A DNA stretch of 7,701 nt from Deltaproteobacteria bacterium (GCA_016218905.1 JACRCS010000222.1:1-7701), one strand, 5' to 3'; shown: positions 1-6,701, counted from the first letter of the stretch. The notes: a model not told the origin generated them from the sequence alone. Translations and numbers: made by a program.

Positions 1-294
1 CTAATGGCCCCCGGCGGAGAACGAGGCGTGCTCCGATTCGAACTGGCCTGCGCCCATCAGAAGACCCGTCCAGAGCAGCACGTTTCCTCCGGCGGCGAAC
101 ACCGCCGGCGAAACGAAGTTGCTCGTGAAGTTTGTGTCGCTCCCTAGCGACAGCTCTGTCCGGAAGAGGCACTTTCCGGATGGACACTCGCTAGTCTCCC
201 GTTCGGGAAGTTCCTTCCTGCTATTCAGCCCGTGCGTTGGCCGAACGGCGCTGATTCGCCGCCGTTCGTCCTGCTGGTTGCGACGTACGAACTA
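1..294 (-). other. Unassigned open frame or gene fragment ending at the window edge
   Basis: Read on the minus strand, this frame is open for about 97 codons and ends in TAG at bases 3-1. Many codons end in G or C, as in the neighbouring genes. The C-terminal half reads like a real protein, with Ser/Thr/Asn-rich stretches, FVSPAVFAAGGN, VLLWTGLLMGAG and a final SAGGH. There is no ATG, TTG or plausible GTG near the start of the open stretch; the only in-frame ATG lies at 57-55. It follows the GAF kinase gene on the same strand after about 13 bp. Its upstream part overlaps hairpins at 242-268 and 159-180, which argues against coding there. I do not recognise the product. It could be a decayed C-terminal remnant, a gene with a sequencing or real frameshift, or a chance open frame in GC-rich DNA. 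Confidence 0.3.
242..268 (-). terminator. Candidate hairpin terminator of the signalling operon
   Basis: CGAACGGCG at 242-250 and CGCCGTTCG at 260-268 form a perfect 9-bp stem with a 9-nt loop. The hairpin begins about 40 bp after the stop codon of the GAF kinase on the minus strand. No T-run follows in that direction, so it is not a canonical intrinsic terminator. It may be a U-poor terminator or a 3'-end stabilising structure. Three smaller hairpins lie beyond it at 197-208, 159-180 and 89-108. Confidence 0.35.
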
Positions 295-307
295 ACCGCA
301 CGGGACA

Positions 308-1864
308 CTAGGCCGGACCCGACACCTCGAAGGGTAGGGAGAAGGAGAACGTGGAGCCGTTTCCGGGGCGGCTCCTGACCCACAGCCGACCGCCGTGGAT
401 CTCCACGAGGTGCTTGGAGATCGCGAGGCCGATACCCGAGCCGCCCTTGTGCTTCTTCATCGGTGGCTCAATTTGCTGAAACTTCTCGAAGATGCGGTCC
501 ATGTCTTCGGGCCGGATGCCGGGGCCCTGGTCCTCGACGTCGACCACCGCGTAGATCCCGCCAGCTTCGTCCGCCTCCCGCTCGTGAGGCGCAGGATCTC
601 CGTGGGAGATCCTGCTGCGCACGGTGATCCGGCCTCGACCGGCGAACTTGATGGCGTTGTCCAGGAGGTTGTACACCACCCTGAGGATGAGCGTGTGGTC
701 GATCCAGACCGGCGGGACGTCTAGAGGCTCGAAGGACAGCTCCAGCCCCGCCGCGCGAGCCCGGGGTCGGACCGAAGCGACGGCCGATCGGAGGAGCTCG
801 TTGAGGTCTTCAGGCCGGCGGTCGAGCTCGATCGTCCCCCGCTCGATGTCCTTCAGGGCGAGGATGCTCTCCAGGATGCTCTGGAGGTGTTTCCCGTTTG
901 CCTCGACGAGCTCGAGGTCCGCCCTTTGTTCTTCCGGAAGGACCCCTTCCGTCTCCCTGAGAAGTAAGCCTGTATAGCCGATGATCGCGTTCAGGGGTGT
1001 CTTGAGCTCGTGATTGATATTGTTGAGGAATTCGTCCTTGACGCGATTGGCTTGCTCCAACTCTGCGTGCTGCGACCGTAACTCGGCCAGGGCCGTTTCG
1101 AGCTCTTGGGTTCTTTCCCGAACCCGTTCTTGTAACAGTTCGTTTCGACCGGCTATCTCCGCTTTGGCCTGCTGGAGCTGCCGGTTGGCGGCTTCGAGCC
1201 CCTCCGTCCGCCGGCGCACCTGCTCTTCGAGCCGGAGGTTGGCGTCTCGGAGCTGCTGGAAGAGGAGTGCGTTCGAAAGGGCAACTGCAAGGCTGTCGGC
1301 CAGGATGGACCAGAGAGGCATCCGGTGCTCGTCGAGCCCGTTCGATGTCGAGTGACTCAGGTTGAGCACCCCGAGGGGATGTCCCTGAGCGACCAGGGGC
1401 AAGCACGCGAGACTGCCCACCTCGACACCGCCCGAACGGACGACGAAGGAAGGGTCCGCCGGAGCATCGGACGCGAGGAGCGCCTTTCCCTCGGTGAAGC
1501 AGCGGCCGGCCACCCCTTCCCCGGGGCGAAAGCCGGCCCGCGGGTACCCCCCGAGCCCGTAGAAAGAGGGGGAGCCGACACCGCGCCCGGCAGCCGCGAT
1601 AACGGCGAGCTCGCCCGCTTCCGAGACGAGCATGATAGAACCGTTCTCCGCTTCCGAGAAGCGGAGGAACATCGTGAGCGCCCGACAGGCTGTGTCCTCG
1701 AGGCGCGAGGAGCTTCGAAAGAGATCCCCGACTTGCCGGAGCAGACTCAGCTCCTGAATCCTGCTCTCCAACTCCTCTGTGGCCTCGCGAAGCACCCGGG
1801 CGTAGAGCTCCTTTTGGTTCTCCAGACTCTGGAAGTCCTCTTCCGTGATTCGTTCCAAGGCCAT
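308..1864 (-). CDS. GAF-domain sensor histidine kinase, soluble
   Basis: This is a 518-aa two-component sensor kinase that autophosphorylates on a histidine and passes the phosphate to a receiver. A short N-terminal coiled coil (about 15-45) leads into a GAF domain (about 45-205) that probably binds a small ligand or senses redox state. A long heptad coiled coil follows (about 205-275), with two similar segments, VRRRTEGLE and VRERTQELE. HisKA carries NINHELKTPLN with H285 as phospho-acceptor. The HATPase domain shows the N-box NLLDN (399-403), the G1 box EDQGPGI (444-450), the F-box IFEKF and the G2 box GGSGIGLAI (474-482). No membrane segment or signal peptide is visible, so it should be cytoplasmic. 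There is no attached receiver. A polar insert at about 419-437 separates the N- and G1-boxes. The ATG at 1864 has a weak GGGAT ribosome site. It is the last gene of the operon, 37 bp after the HDOD gene. Confidence 0.93.
   Translation of the reverse strand: MALERITEEDFQSLENQKELYARVLREATEELESRIQELSLLRQVGDLFRSSSRLEDTACRALTMFLRFSEAENGSIMLVSEAGELAVIAAAGRGVGSPSFYGLGGYPRAGFRPGEGVAGRCFTEGKALLASDAPADPSFVVRSGGVEVGSLACLPLVAQGHPLGVLNLSHSTSNGLDEHRMPLWSILADSLAVALSNALLFQQLRDANLRLEEQVRRRTEGLEAANRQLQQAKAEIAGRNELLQERVRERTQELETALAELRSQHAELEQANRVKDEFLNNINHELKTPLNAIIGYTGLLLRETEGVLPEEQRADLELVEANGKHLQSILESILALKDIERGTIELDRRPEDLNELLRSAVASVRPRARAAGLELSFEPLDVPPVWIDHTLILRVVYNLLDNAIKFAGRGRITVRSRISHGDPAPHEREADEAGGIYAVVDVEDQGPGIRPEDMDRIFEKFQQIEPPMKKHKGGSGIGLAISKHLVEIHGGRLWVRSRPGNGSTFSFSLPFEVSGPA
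591..615. repeat. Perfect 11-bp inverted repeat with 3-nt loop inside the GAF kinase gene
   Basis: GCAGGATCTCC at 591-601 and GGAGATCCTGC at 605-615 are exact reverse complements separated by GTG. Two further pairs are possible outside after a one-base bulge. The hairpin lies in the non-conserved insert of the kinase ATPase domain (around the residues SHGDPAP), between the N-box and the G1 box, so it does not disturb a conserved motif. Function is unknown. Confidence 0.6.
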
Positions 1865-1901
1865 TGATCATCCCGTAGAAGGTGGAGCCGAAATCGCTCG
1901 T

Positions 1902-2711
1902 TCAGGAGAGCGCTCGGAAGAAGCCCTCAGCCTCTGCCCGTACGCTCTCCAGGTACCTCTCCAGATCTTCGAGAAGCCCTTCGCTCAAGGTAGGGAGTGG
2001 TTGCACCGGATGCTCGCCCGAGAGGGCGCAATCGACGGCTGCGAGAATCTCCCAGTCCGGCAGGAGCTCGGTGCGCAGGCCGCCACCGTGATGGTGGCGG
2101 CAGACGGAGACCATCCCGACAGGAAAGTTCCAGATCTCCATCGCTTCTCCGGTCAGGGCTGCGTGGTCTTGTCCGAACGCAGCTCGTTCGGCTTCCACGA
2201 CTTCCGGCACGCTTCGCGACGCGCGCAGGAGGTCCAGGTAGAGCTCCGGCTCCCTCGCGAGGAAGAGGATCATCCCGACGTCGTGAAGCAACCCTGTCAG
2301 GAAGAGCGAATCGGGTGAGGAGCGCCAGGGAGAGGCGGGGAGCTTCCGTGCGAGGTACCTGCAGCCCAGGGCCGACCGGTAGGCGCCGGTCCAGAGCGCT
2401 TCGGCTTCGGGCGCCACCGCCCCGCCGATCTGTCGGAAGATGGTCGTGGCTAGGGCTACTGCCGCAACGGTCGCCCGTCCCAGGAGCCATACGGCTCGCT
2501 CCAGAGTGGCGATCTTGCGCGGGAACCCGTAGTACGGAGAATTGGCCAAGCGGAGGAGCCGGGACGAGATGCCCGGGTCCCCTTCGAGGGCGTGAACGAG
2601 ATCCGGGATCCGAACGTCGTCGGAGCCGTAGGCATGCAGTAGACGCGAAGCTACGCCGGGGAGGGTAGGGATGTCCAGAGTGGGGGGCTGGCGCAGCGCC
2701 GGCGTGATCAC
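1902..2711 (-). CDS. HDOD-domain signalling protein
   Basis: This 269-aa protein is almost entirely an HDOD domain, a relative of HD phosphohydrolases found in bacterial signalling, often beside two-component or cyclic-di-GMP genes. Family hallmarks are IPTLPGVASRLL at the N-terminus, LLRLANSPYYG (52-62), GLLHDVGMILF (140-150, keeping H143-D144), DHAALTGEAMEIWNFP (182-197) and CRHHHGG (204-210). A complete HD-GYP signature is absent, so catalytic activity is uncertain and a protein-binding output role is likely. The GTG start at 2711-2709 overlaps the TGA of the upstream kinase (GTGA), with GGAGAGG four bases before it, which implies translational coupling. The same frame stays open farther upstream inside the kinase gene, but that stretch is antisense-like noise without family similarity. 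With no other output domain nearby, this is the best candidate effector of the operon. Confidence 0.9.
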   Translation of the reverse strand: MITPALRQPPTLDIPTLPGVASRLLHAYGSDDVRIPDLVHALEGDPGISSRLLRLANSPYYGFPRKIATLERAVWLLGRATVAAVALATTIFRQIGGAVAPEAEALWTGAYRSALGCRYLARKLPASPWRSSPDSLFLTGLLHDVGMILFLAREPELYLDLLRASRSVPEVVEAERAAFGQDHAALTGEAMEIWNFPVGMVSVCRHHHGGGLRTELLPDWEILAAVDCALSGEHPVQPLPTLSEGLLEDLERYLESVRAEAEGFFRALS

Positions 2712-3940
2712 ACCGCCTCTCCGAGCCTCTGCATCCGCGGAAGGAAGATCTCGAACGTCGTTCCCTTGCCCACGGTGCTCTCGACCTCGATCCGCCCGCC
2801 GAGATCGCTCACAATCTCCTTGACGATGTAGAGACCGAGGCCGGTTCCCTCTCCGCGGGGTTTCGTGGTGAAGAAGGGCGTGAAGAGGCGGTCCTGGTAC
2901 TCGGCGGGGATCCCGACGCCGTCGTCCGTCACCCGAACGCTGACGCTGTCGAGCGAGGCGGGCTGGGCCTTCATGAAGACAACACCCCCCCGCTGTGACG
3001 CCGAACCGCCGCCGGTATTTCGCTCGCCTGACGCGGCCACCGCCTGGGCCGCGTTGCGAAGGAGGTTCAGGAAGACGTGATGCAGTGGGCTCTCGCTGGC
3101 CCAGACCGGCGGCAGCTCGGGCGCGATCTCTTGGACGGCGCGGATCCCTCGGGAGCGGAACTCGTGCTCGGAGAGGGCCAGCGCTTCCGAGAGCACCTTT
3201 GCCACGTCGACGACGGTCTTTTGCGTATCCGAAGGACGCGCGAAGGAGGTCAGGCCTTCGGCAAGTTTCTGGATCCGCTCCACGTTCCGGAGTACGCGCT
3301 CGAGCTGCTGGCGCTCCCGCGACCCTTCGGCCGTGTCGCGGAGCAGAAGTTGAACCGAGAAGGAGATGCTCGAGAGGGGGTTGTTCAGCTCGTGGGCGAC
3401 GCCCGCCGCCATCTCGCCCAGGCTCGCAAGCTTGTCCTTGTGACGGATCTGATCGTGGTGGAGCTTTAACTGGTCGAGGCTCGATTCGAGCCGGTTGACG
3501 AGCTTGCGAGTATGCTCTCGCAAGTAATAACGTTCTTCGGAAGCGTGGAGTCTCTCTCGCTTGCCGCGGATGTACTCCTTGATCTTCTGCGGGAAAGAAT
3601 GGATATCGATGGGCTTGGCGATGTAGCCGTCGCAACCGCACGCGAGGGATCGTTTGCGATCGCCCTTGAGAGCGTTGACTGTCAAAGCGACAATCGGAAT
3701 GCTCTCAAAGCCTTGAATGTTCTTCAGCTTCGTCGCCGCCTCGTAGCCATCCATGCCCGGGAGGTTGATGTCCATCAGAATAAGTTCGAGGCGGTCTCTC
3801 TCCTCAACGGCTCGCTGAACGCCCTGAAAACCATCTTGGGCGTGGAGAACTTCAAATCCTTCGTCTCTCAACAGCCTCTCTACCAGCCGAAAGTTGGCTG
3901 GGTTATCCTCTATGTAGAGGATCCTCCGAGGACCGTCCAT
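2708..3940 (-). CDS. Receiver-histidine kinase fusion (REC-HisKA-HATPase)
   Basis: This is a 410-aa hybrid signalling protein with the receiver at the N-terminus. REC (about 6-125) has the acidic pair E11-D12, phospho-acceptor D57 in LILMDINLPGMDG, T87 in VALTVNALKGD and K109 in IAKPID, so every residue needed for phosphorylation is present; it looks DivK/CheY-like. A coiled-coil linker (about 126-170) leads to HisKA with GEMAAGVAHELNNPL, H183 being the predicted phospho-site. HATPase shows the N-box FLNLLRNAAQAV (N296), G1 DDGVGI (339-344), the F-box PFFTTK and G2 GEGTGLGL (363-370). A Gly/Ser-rich insert (about 304-330) lies between the N and G1 boxes. No membrane segment is seen. The ATG at 3940 has AAGGGGG six bases upstream. 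It is the first gene of the operon. Such proteins can have kinase activity tuned by phosphorylation of their own receiver. Whether REC is fed by the GAF kinase of the same operon is inference. Confidence 0.94.
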   Translation of the reverse strand: MDGPRRILYIEDNPANFRLVERLLRDEGFEVLHAQDGFQGVQRAVEERDRLELILMDINLPGMDGYEAATKLKNIQGFESIPIVALTVNALKGDRKRSLACGCDGYIAKPIDIHSFPQKIKEYIRGKRERLHASEERYYLREHTRKLVNRLESSLDQLKLHHDQIRHKDKLASLGEMAAGVAHELNNPLSSISFSVQLLLRDTAEGSRERQQLERVLRNVERIQKLAEGLTSFARPSDTQKTVVDVAKVLSEALALSEHEFRSRGIRAVQEIAPELPPVWASESPLHHVFLNLLRNAAQAVAASGERNTGGGSASQRGGVVFMKAQPASLDSVSVRVTDDGVGIPAEYQDRLFTPFFTTKPRGEGTGLGLYIVKEIVSDLGGRIEVESTVGKGTTFEIFLPRMQRLGEAV

Positions 3941-3987
3941 TCTAGGCCCCCTTCCCCGATGTCAAGAAAAGCACGCAAAGTGGCCCG

Positions 3988-4017
3988 ATTGTAGATCCGA
4001 GCCAAAGGCCTTGTAAA
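3988..4017 (-). promoter_or_regulatory. Sigma70-like promoter of the signalling operon
   Basis: On the minus strand, TTTACA (4017-4012) and TACAAT (3993-3988) are separated by 18 bp. Each matches the housekeeping consensus at five of six bases. Transcription would start near 3981, giving a leader of about 40 nt before the ATG at 3940 and leaving room for the AAGGGGG ribosome site. It lies in the 178-bp gap between the divergent operon and leuB. Confidence 0.6.
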
Positions 4018-4068
4018 GGCGGAACAAAACCCGCTTCGCCCCGTTTCGCCTGGGATCGAGGCAGGATC

Positions 4069-4077
4069 TGTGATATT
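4069..4077 (+). promoter_or_regulatory. Weak candidate extended -10 element for leuB
   Basis: TGTGATATT reads as an extended -10 (TG, one base, then GATATT matching TATAAT at four of six). Transcription would start around 4084, about 35 nt before the leuB ATG. No recognisable -35 lies at the proper distance. It is offered because leuB starts a new plus-strand unit and must have a promoter in this gap. Confidence 0.25.
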
Positions 4078-4118
4078 CATCGGCCAGCGGAAAGGACAAG
4101 GTTAGGACGGAGGAAGGC

Positions 4119-5192
4119 ATGGCAAAGACATACCGGATCGGTGTAATTCCTGGGGATGGCACAGGGCCCGAGGTGGTCGCGGAGGGGCTTAAAGCCCTGA
4201 AGGTCGCGGGTGAGGTCTTCGGGTTCGGGCTCGAGTTCGTGCGCTACGGGTTCGGCGGCGAGCATTACCTGCGGACGGGAGAGACCCTGCCGGACTCGGC
4301 GCTGTCGGAGTTCCGCTCTCTAGACGCCCTCTACCTCGGCGCGATCGGTCATCCCGACGTGCGGCCGGGAATCCTCGAACGGGGGATCCTCCTCAAGCTG
4401 CGCTTCGAGTTGGATCAGTACATCAACCTGCGGCCGGTGAAGCTCTACCCGGGCGTCGAGACGCCCCTCAAGGACAAGGGCCCCGAGCACATCGACTTTG
4501 TCGTCGTTCGAGAGAACACGGAAGGCCTCTACGTGGGGGCGGGCGGCTGCCTGCGGAGAGGCACGCCGTATGAAGTGGCGACCCAGGAATCCATCAACAC
4601 CTACCGCGGTGTCGAGCGCTGCCTGCGCTTCGCCTTCGACTACTGCATGAAGAGGAACAAGGCCCGCAAGCTCACGCTCTGCGGAAAGACGAACGTCCTC
4701 ACCTTCGCCTTCGACCTCTGGGAGCGCGTATTCAACCAATTGGGAGAGAAGTATCCGCAGGTGGAGCGCGACTACGCGCACGTCGACGCCACCTGCATGT
4801 GGATGGTCAAGAACCCGGAATGGTTCGACGTCATCGTGACCGACAACATGTTCGGTGACATCATCACGGACCTGGGAGCCATGATCCAGGGGGGCATGGG
4901 GATCGCCGCTGGCGGCAACATCAACCCCGAGGGGGTGAGCATGTTCGAGCCTATCGGCGGCTCGGCCCCGAAGTACACGGGACAGAACGTGATCAATCCG
5001 CTGGCGGGGATCTCGGCGGCCGGCATGTTGCTCGACCATCTGGGGCAGACGGAAGCCGGGCGGCGCATCGAGGAGGCGGTGATGTGGGTCACCTCCACCA
5101 AGCTCAAGAGCCTCGCTGCCGGGCAGATGGGGTACTCCACGACCCAGGTCGGAGACCTCGTCGCCTCCCGCGTCGCGGAGGGGAAGAGGTAA
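4119..5192 (+). CDS. leuB: 3-isopropylmalate dehydrogenase-like enzyme
   Basis: The 357-aa protein belongs to the NAD(P)-dependent beta-decarboxylating dehydrogenases. The best fit is LeuB, which oxidises and decarboxylates 3-isopropylmalate in leucine synthesis. [13 protein letters not shown] opens the chain. [12 protein letters not shown] followed by [12 protein letters not shown] (84-109) resembles actinobacterial-type LeuB more than the E. coli or Thermus type. VRENTEGLY (130-138, Y138) and K190 supply the usual catalytic Tyr and Lys. D223, D247 and D251 are the expected metal ligands, the last two in [11 protein letters not shown]. The cofactor loop is odd: [13 protein letters not shown] (276-288) has Gly where the family His sits, and Lys-Tyr where NAD-dependent LeuB has Asp-Ile. 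Start: ATG with GGAGG five bases upstream. No other leu gene is nearby. Tartrate, D-malate or homoisocitrate dehydrogenase activity is less likely but not excluded. Confidence 0.85.
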   Translation: MAKTYRIGVIPGDGTGPEVVAEGLKALKVAGEVFGFGLEFVRYGFGGEHYLRTGETLPDSALSEFRSLDALYLGAIGHPDVRPGILERGILLKLRFELDQYINLRPVKLYPGVETPLKDKGPEHIDFVVVRENTEGLYVGAGGCLRRGTPYEVATQESINTYRGVERCLRFAFDYCMKRNKARKLTLCGKTNVLTFAFDLWERVFNQLGEKYPQVERDYAHVDATCMWMVKNPEWFDVIVTDNMFGDIITDLGAMIQGGMGIAAGGNINPEGVSMFEPIGGSAPKYTGQNVINPLAGISAAGMLLDHLGQTEAGRRIEEAVMWVTSTKLKSLAAGQMGYSTTQVGDLVASRVAEGKR

Positions 5193-5207
5193 GCGAGTCC
5201 ACTCCTG

Positions 5208-5238
5208 GAGGATCGGCCCCCCTCTCGGGCCGATCCTC
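5208..5238 (+). terminator. Perfect 12-bp hairpin after leuB
   Basis: GAGGATCGGCCC (5208-5219) and GGGCCGATCCTC (5227-5238) pair perfectly around a 7-nt loop, 15 nt after the leuB stop codon. No T-run follows, so it would be a U-less intrinsic terminator or an mRNA 3'-end stabiliser. Its position before a separate candidate promoter for yebC supports a transcription-unit boundary. Confidence 0.55.
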
Positions 5239-5334
5239 GCTCCCGCCCGTCGGATCGTCCGCTTCCTCTGAAGTCAAGCGACCGTGGATTCTCGCCAGTG
5301 TGCCGGCCGAGGGAGGCTTCTTGGCGCCGGCGGC

Positions 5335-5373
5335 TTTCCACTTGCCTGCCTTTTTGCTACCTTTTGCTACCCT
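5335..5373 (+). promoter_or_regulatory. Candidate yebC-ruvCAB promoter with tandem repeat
   Basis: This T-rich patch stands out in GC-rich surroundings. TTTCCA (5335-5340) lies 17 bp before TACCTT (5358-5363), which is preceded by TGC as in an extended -10. The 10-mer TTTTGCTACC occurs twice in exact tandem (5352-5361 and 5362-5371), so a second TGCTACC element sits one helical turn downstream. Matches to the E. coli consensus are modest. Transcription would start about 25-36 nt before the yebC ATG. Confidence 0.35.
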
Positions 5374-5405
5374 GAGCACCGTGTCGACTCGGACGGAGGA
5401 GAGCC

Positions 5406-6158
5406 ATGTCTGGCCACAATAAATGGAGCACCATCAAACATAAAAAAGGCAAGGCGGACGCCAAACGCGGAAAGATCTTCTCGAAGCTCGTCAAGGAGAT
5501 CACCGTCTCAGCGCGCATGGGCGGGGGCGATCCCGAGGGCAACGCCCGGCTGCGGACGGCCATCGAGAAGGCGAGGGCCGAGAGCATGCCCAAGGACAAC
5601 ATCGACCGTGCTATCAAGAAGGGCACGGGAGAAGGAGGGGGGGCCCAGTACGAGCAGGTCACCTATGAAGGGTACGGCCCGGGTGGCGTGGCCGTGCTCG
5701 TCGACTGCCTCACCGACAACCGGAATCGGGTCGTGGCCGAGATCCGCCACGCGTTCAGCAAGAACAAGGGAAACCTCGGCGAAAACGGTTGCGTCGGTTG
5801 GCTGTTCGAGTCAAAGGGGTACATCGCAGTCTCGAAGACGGTCGACGAGGACAAGATCATGGAGGTCGCTCTGGATGCCGGAGCCGAGGACGTTCGGGAC
5901 GCGGAGGACCAGTGGGAGATCACGACCGAACCCGCCGAGCTCCACGCTGTCCGTTCGGCTCTCGAGAGCGGAGGGATCAAGGTAGACTCTTCGGATGTGA
6001 CCATGATCCCGAAGAACAGCGTGAAGCTGGAGGGCAAGGAAGCGGAGCAGATGCTTCGCCTCATGGAGATGCTCGAGGACAACGACGACGTCCAGAATGT
6101 CTACGCAAACTTCGACATCTCCGAAGACGAGATGGAGCGCCTCGCCCAGCTCGGCTGA
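5406..6158 (+). CDS. yebC: YebC/PmpR/TACO1-family protein
   Basis: This is a full-length 250-aa member of the YebC family. The hallmark N-terminus [20 protein letters not shown] is intact, followed by [11 protein letters not shown], the [19 protein letters not shown] segment, [10 protein letters not shown] and the [17 protein letters not shown] motif. The acidic C-terminal half has the conserved [12 protein letters not shown]. Family members were first described as transcriptional regulators (PmpR). The mitochondrial relative TACO1 promotes translation, and bacterial relatives have been linked to relief of ribosome stalling; which role applies here cannot be read from sequence. The ATG is preceded by a strong GGAGGAG. 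The gene heads the ruvCAB cluster with only 3 nt between its stop and the ruvC start, a common arrangement in bacteria. Confidence 0.96.
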   Translation: MSGHNKWSTIKHKKGKADAKRGKIFSKLVKEITVSARMGGGDPEGNARLRTAIEKARAESMPKDNIDRAIKKGTGEGGGAQYEQVTYEGYGPGGVAVLVDCLTDNRNRVVAEIRHAFSKNKGNLGENGCVGWLFESKGYIAVSKTVDEDKIMEVALDAGAEDVRDAEDQWEITTEPAELHAVRSALESGGIKVDSSDVTMIPKNSVKLEGKEAEQMLRLMEMLEDNDDVQNVYANFDISEDEMERLAQLG

Positions 6159-6161
6159 GAG

Positions 6162-6701
6162 ATGCTCCGCGTGCTGGGGATCGACCCGGGCTCCCAGACC
6201 ACCGGCTACGGCGTGGTGGAAGCGCGGGGGAACCGCCTCGTCTGTATCGCCCACGGAACGATCTGCGCGCCACGTCGGCAGACGCTACCGGCGCGCCTTG
6301 CCGCGATCTATGAGGGACTCAAAGGCGTGCTCGAAGCTCATCAGCCGGAGGAGGTCGGGGTGGAGAGCACCTTTTACGGGCGTAACCTCCAGTCGGCCTT
6401 CAGCCTCGGCCAGGCGCGGGGCGTGGCCCTTCTCACGGCGGAACTCTCGGGAAGACCCATCGCCGAGTACACTCCGATGCAGGTGAAGGCCGCGGTGGTC
6501 GGGTACGGCCGTGCGGAGAAGCGTCAGGTCCAGGAAATGGTCCGACGCATCCTCGGGCTTTCCTCCGTCGTCGGAACCGACGCCTCGGACGCACTGGCAG
6601 TGGCGATCTGCCACCTGCAGACGAGTCGGACCCTTCGAGCGTACGTATCGGCCCGCCCGCTGACCGCCGGGCACAACCGCGCCGGCAAGGGGAAAACGTG
6701 A
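6162..6701 (+). CDS. ruvC: Crossover junction endodeoxyribonuclease RuvC
   Basis: This 179-aa RNase H-fold endonuclease resolves Holliday junctions by paired nicks at recombination intermediates, acting with the RuvAB motor. All four metal-binding acidic residues are visible: D8 in LGIDPGS, E68 in GVESTFYGRN, and D140 and D143 in TDASDALAVAICH. The GQARGVAL segment and the YTPMQVKAAVVGYGRAEKRQV segment are also conserved. Length is normal for the family (about 160-180). The ATG lies 3 nt after the yebC TGA with only a poor ribosome site, so translation is probably coupled to yebC. A GTG at 6171-6173 is unlikely as a start because it would remove the first strand residues. The stop overlaps the ruvA start. 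Confidence 0.96.
   Translation: MLRVLGIDPGSQTTGYGVVEARGNRLVCIAHGTICAPRRQTLPARLAAIYEGLKGVLEAHQPEEVGVESTFYGRNLQSAFSLGQARGVALLTAELSGRPIAEYTPMQVKAAVVGYGRAEKRQVQEMVRRILGLSSVVGTDASDALAVAICHLQTSRTLRAYVSARPLTAGHNRAGKGKT

Noticed and set aside
1325..1867. Long plus-strand open frame opposite the GAF kinase.
   Set aside because: The minus strand here encodes a clear GAF and coiled-coil protein with all kinase motifs downstream. The plus frame is its antisense shadow.
2712..3641. Upstream extension of the HDOD frame to an ATG at 3641.
   Set aside because: The extension would translate the kinase gene in another frame into a low-complexity Arg/Pro/Ala-rich sequence. The HDOD family N-terminus begins right after the GTG at 2711.
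3939..3965. TTGACA (3965-3960) and TAGAAT (3944-3939) on the minus strand, resembling a consensus promoter.
   Set aside because: The spacer is only 15 bp and the -10 overlaps the kinase start codon, so transcription would begin inside the gene and lose the receiver domain start. The pair at 4017-3988 fits better.
3968..3992. Possible sigma54 promoter (GGCCACTTTGC) on the minus strand.
   Set aside because: The spacing between the GG and GC elements does not fit the required 10-base spacer.
4061..4069. GCAGGATCT shared with the left arm of the kinase hairpin at 591-599.
   Set aside because: Repeated 9-mers are expected many times by chance in 7.7 kb, and the second copy lacks the inverted partner.
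5104..5379. Minus-strand open frame with a Lys/Ala-rich N-terminus, resembling a small basic protein.
   Set aside because: It runs antisense into the 3' end of leuB, covers the leuB hairpin and the yebC promoter region, and shows no domain. It is a composition artefact of GC-rich DNA.
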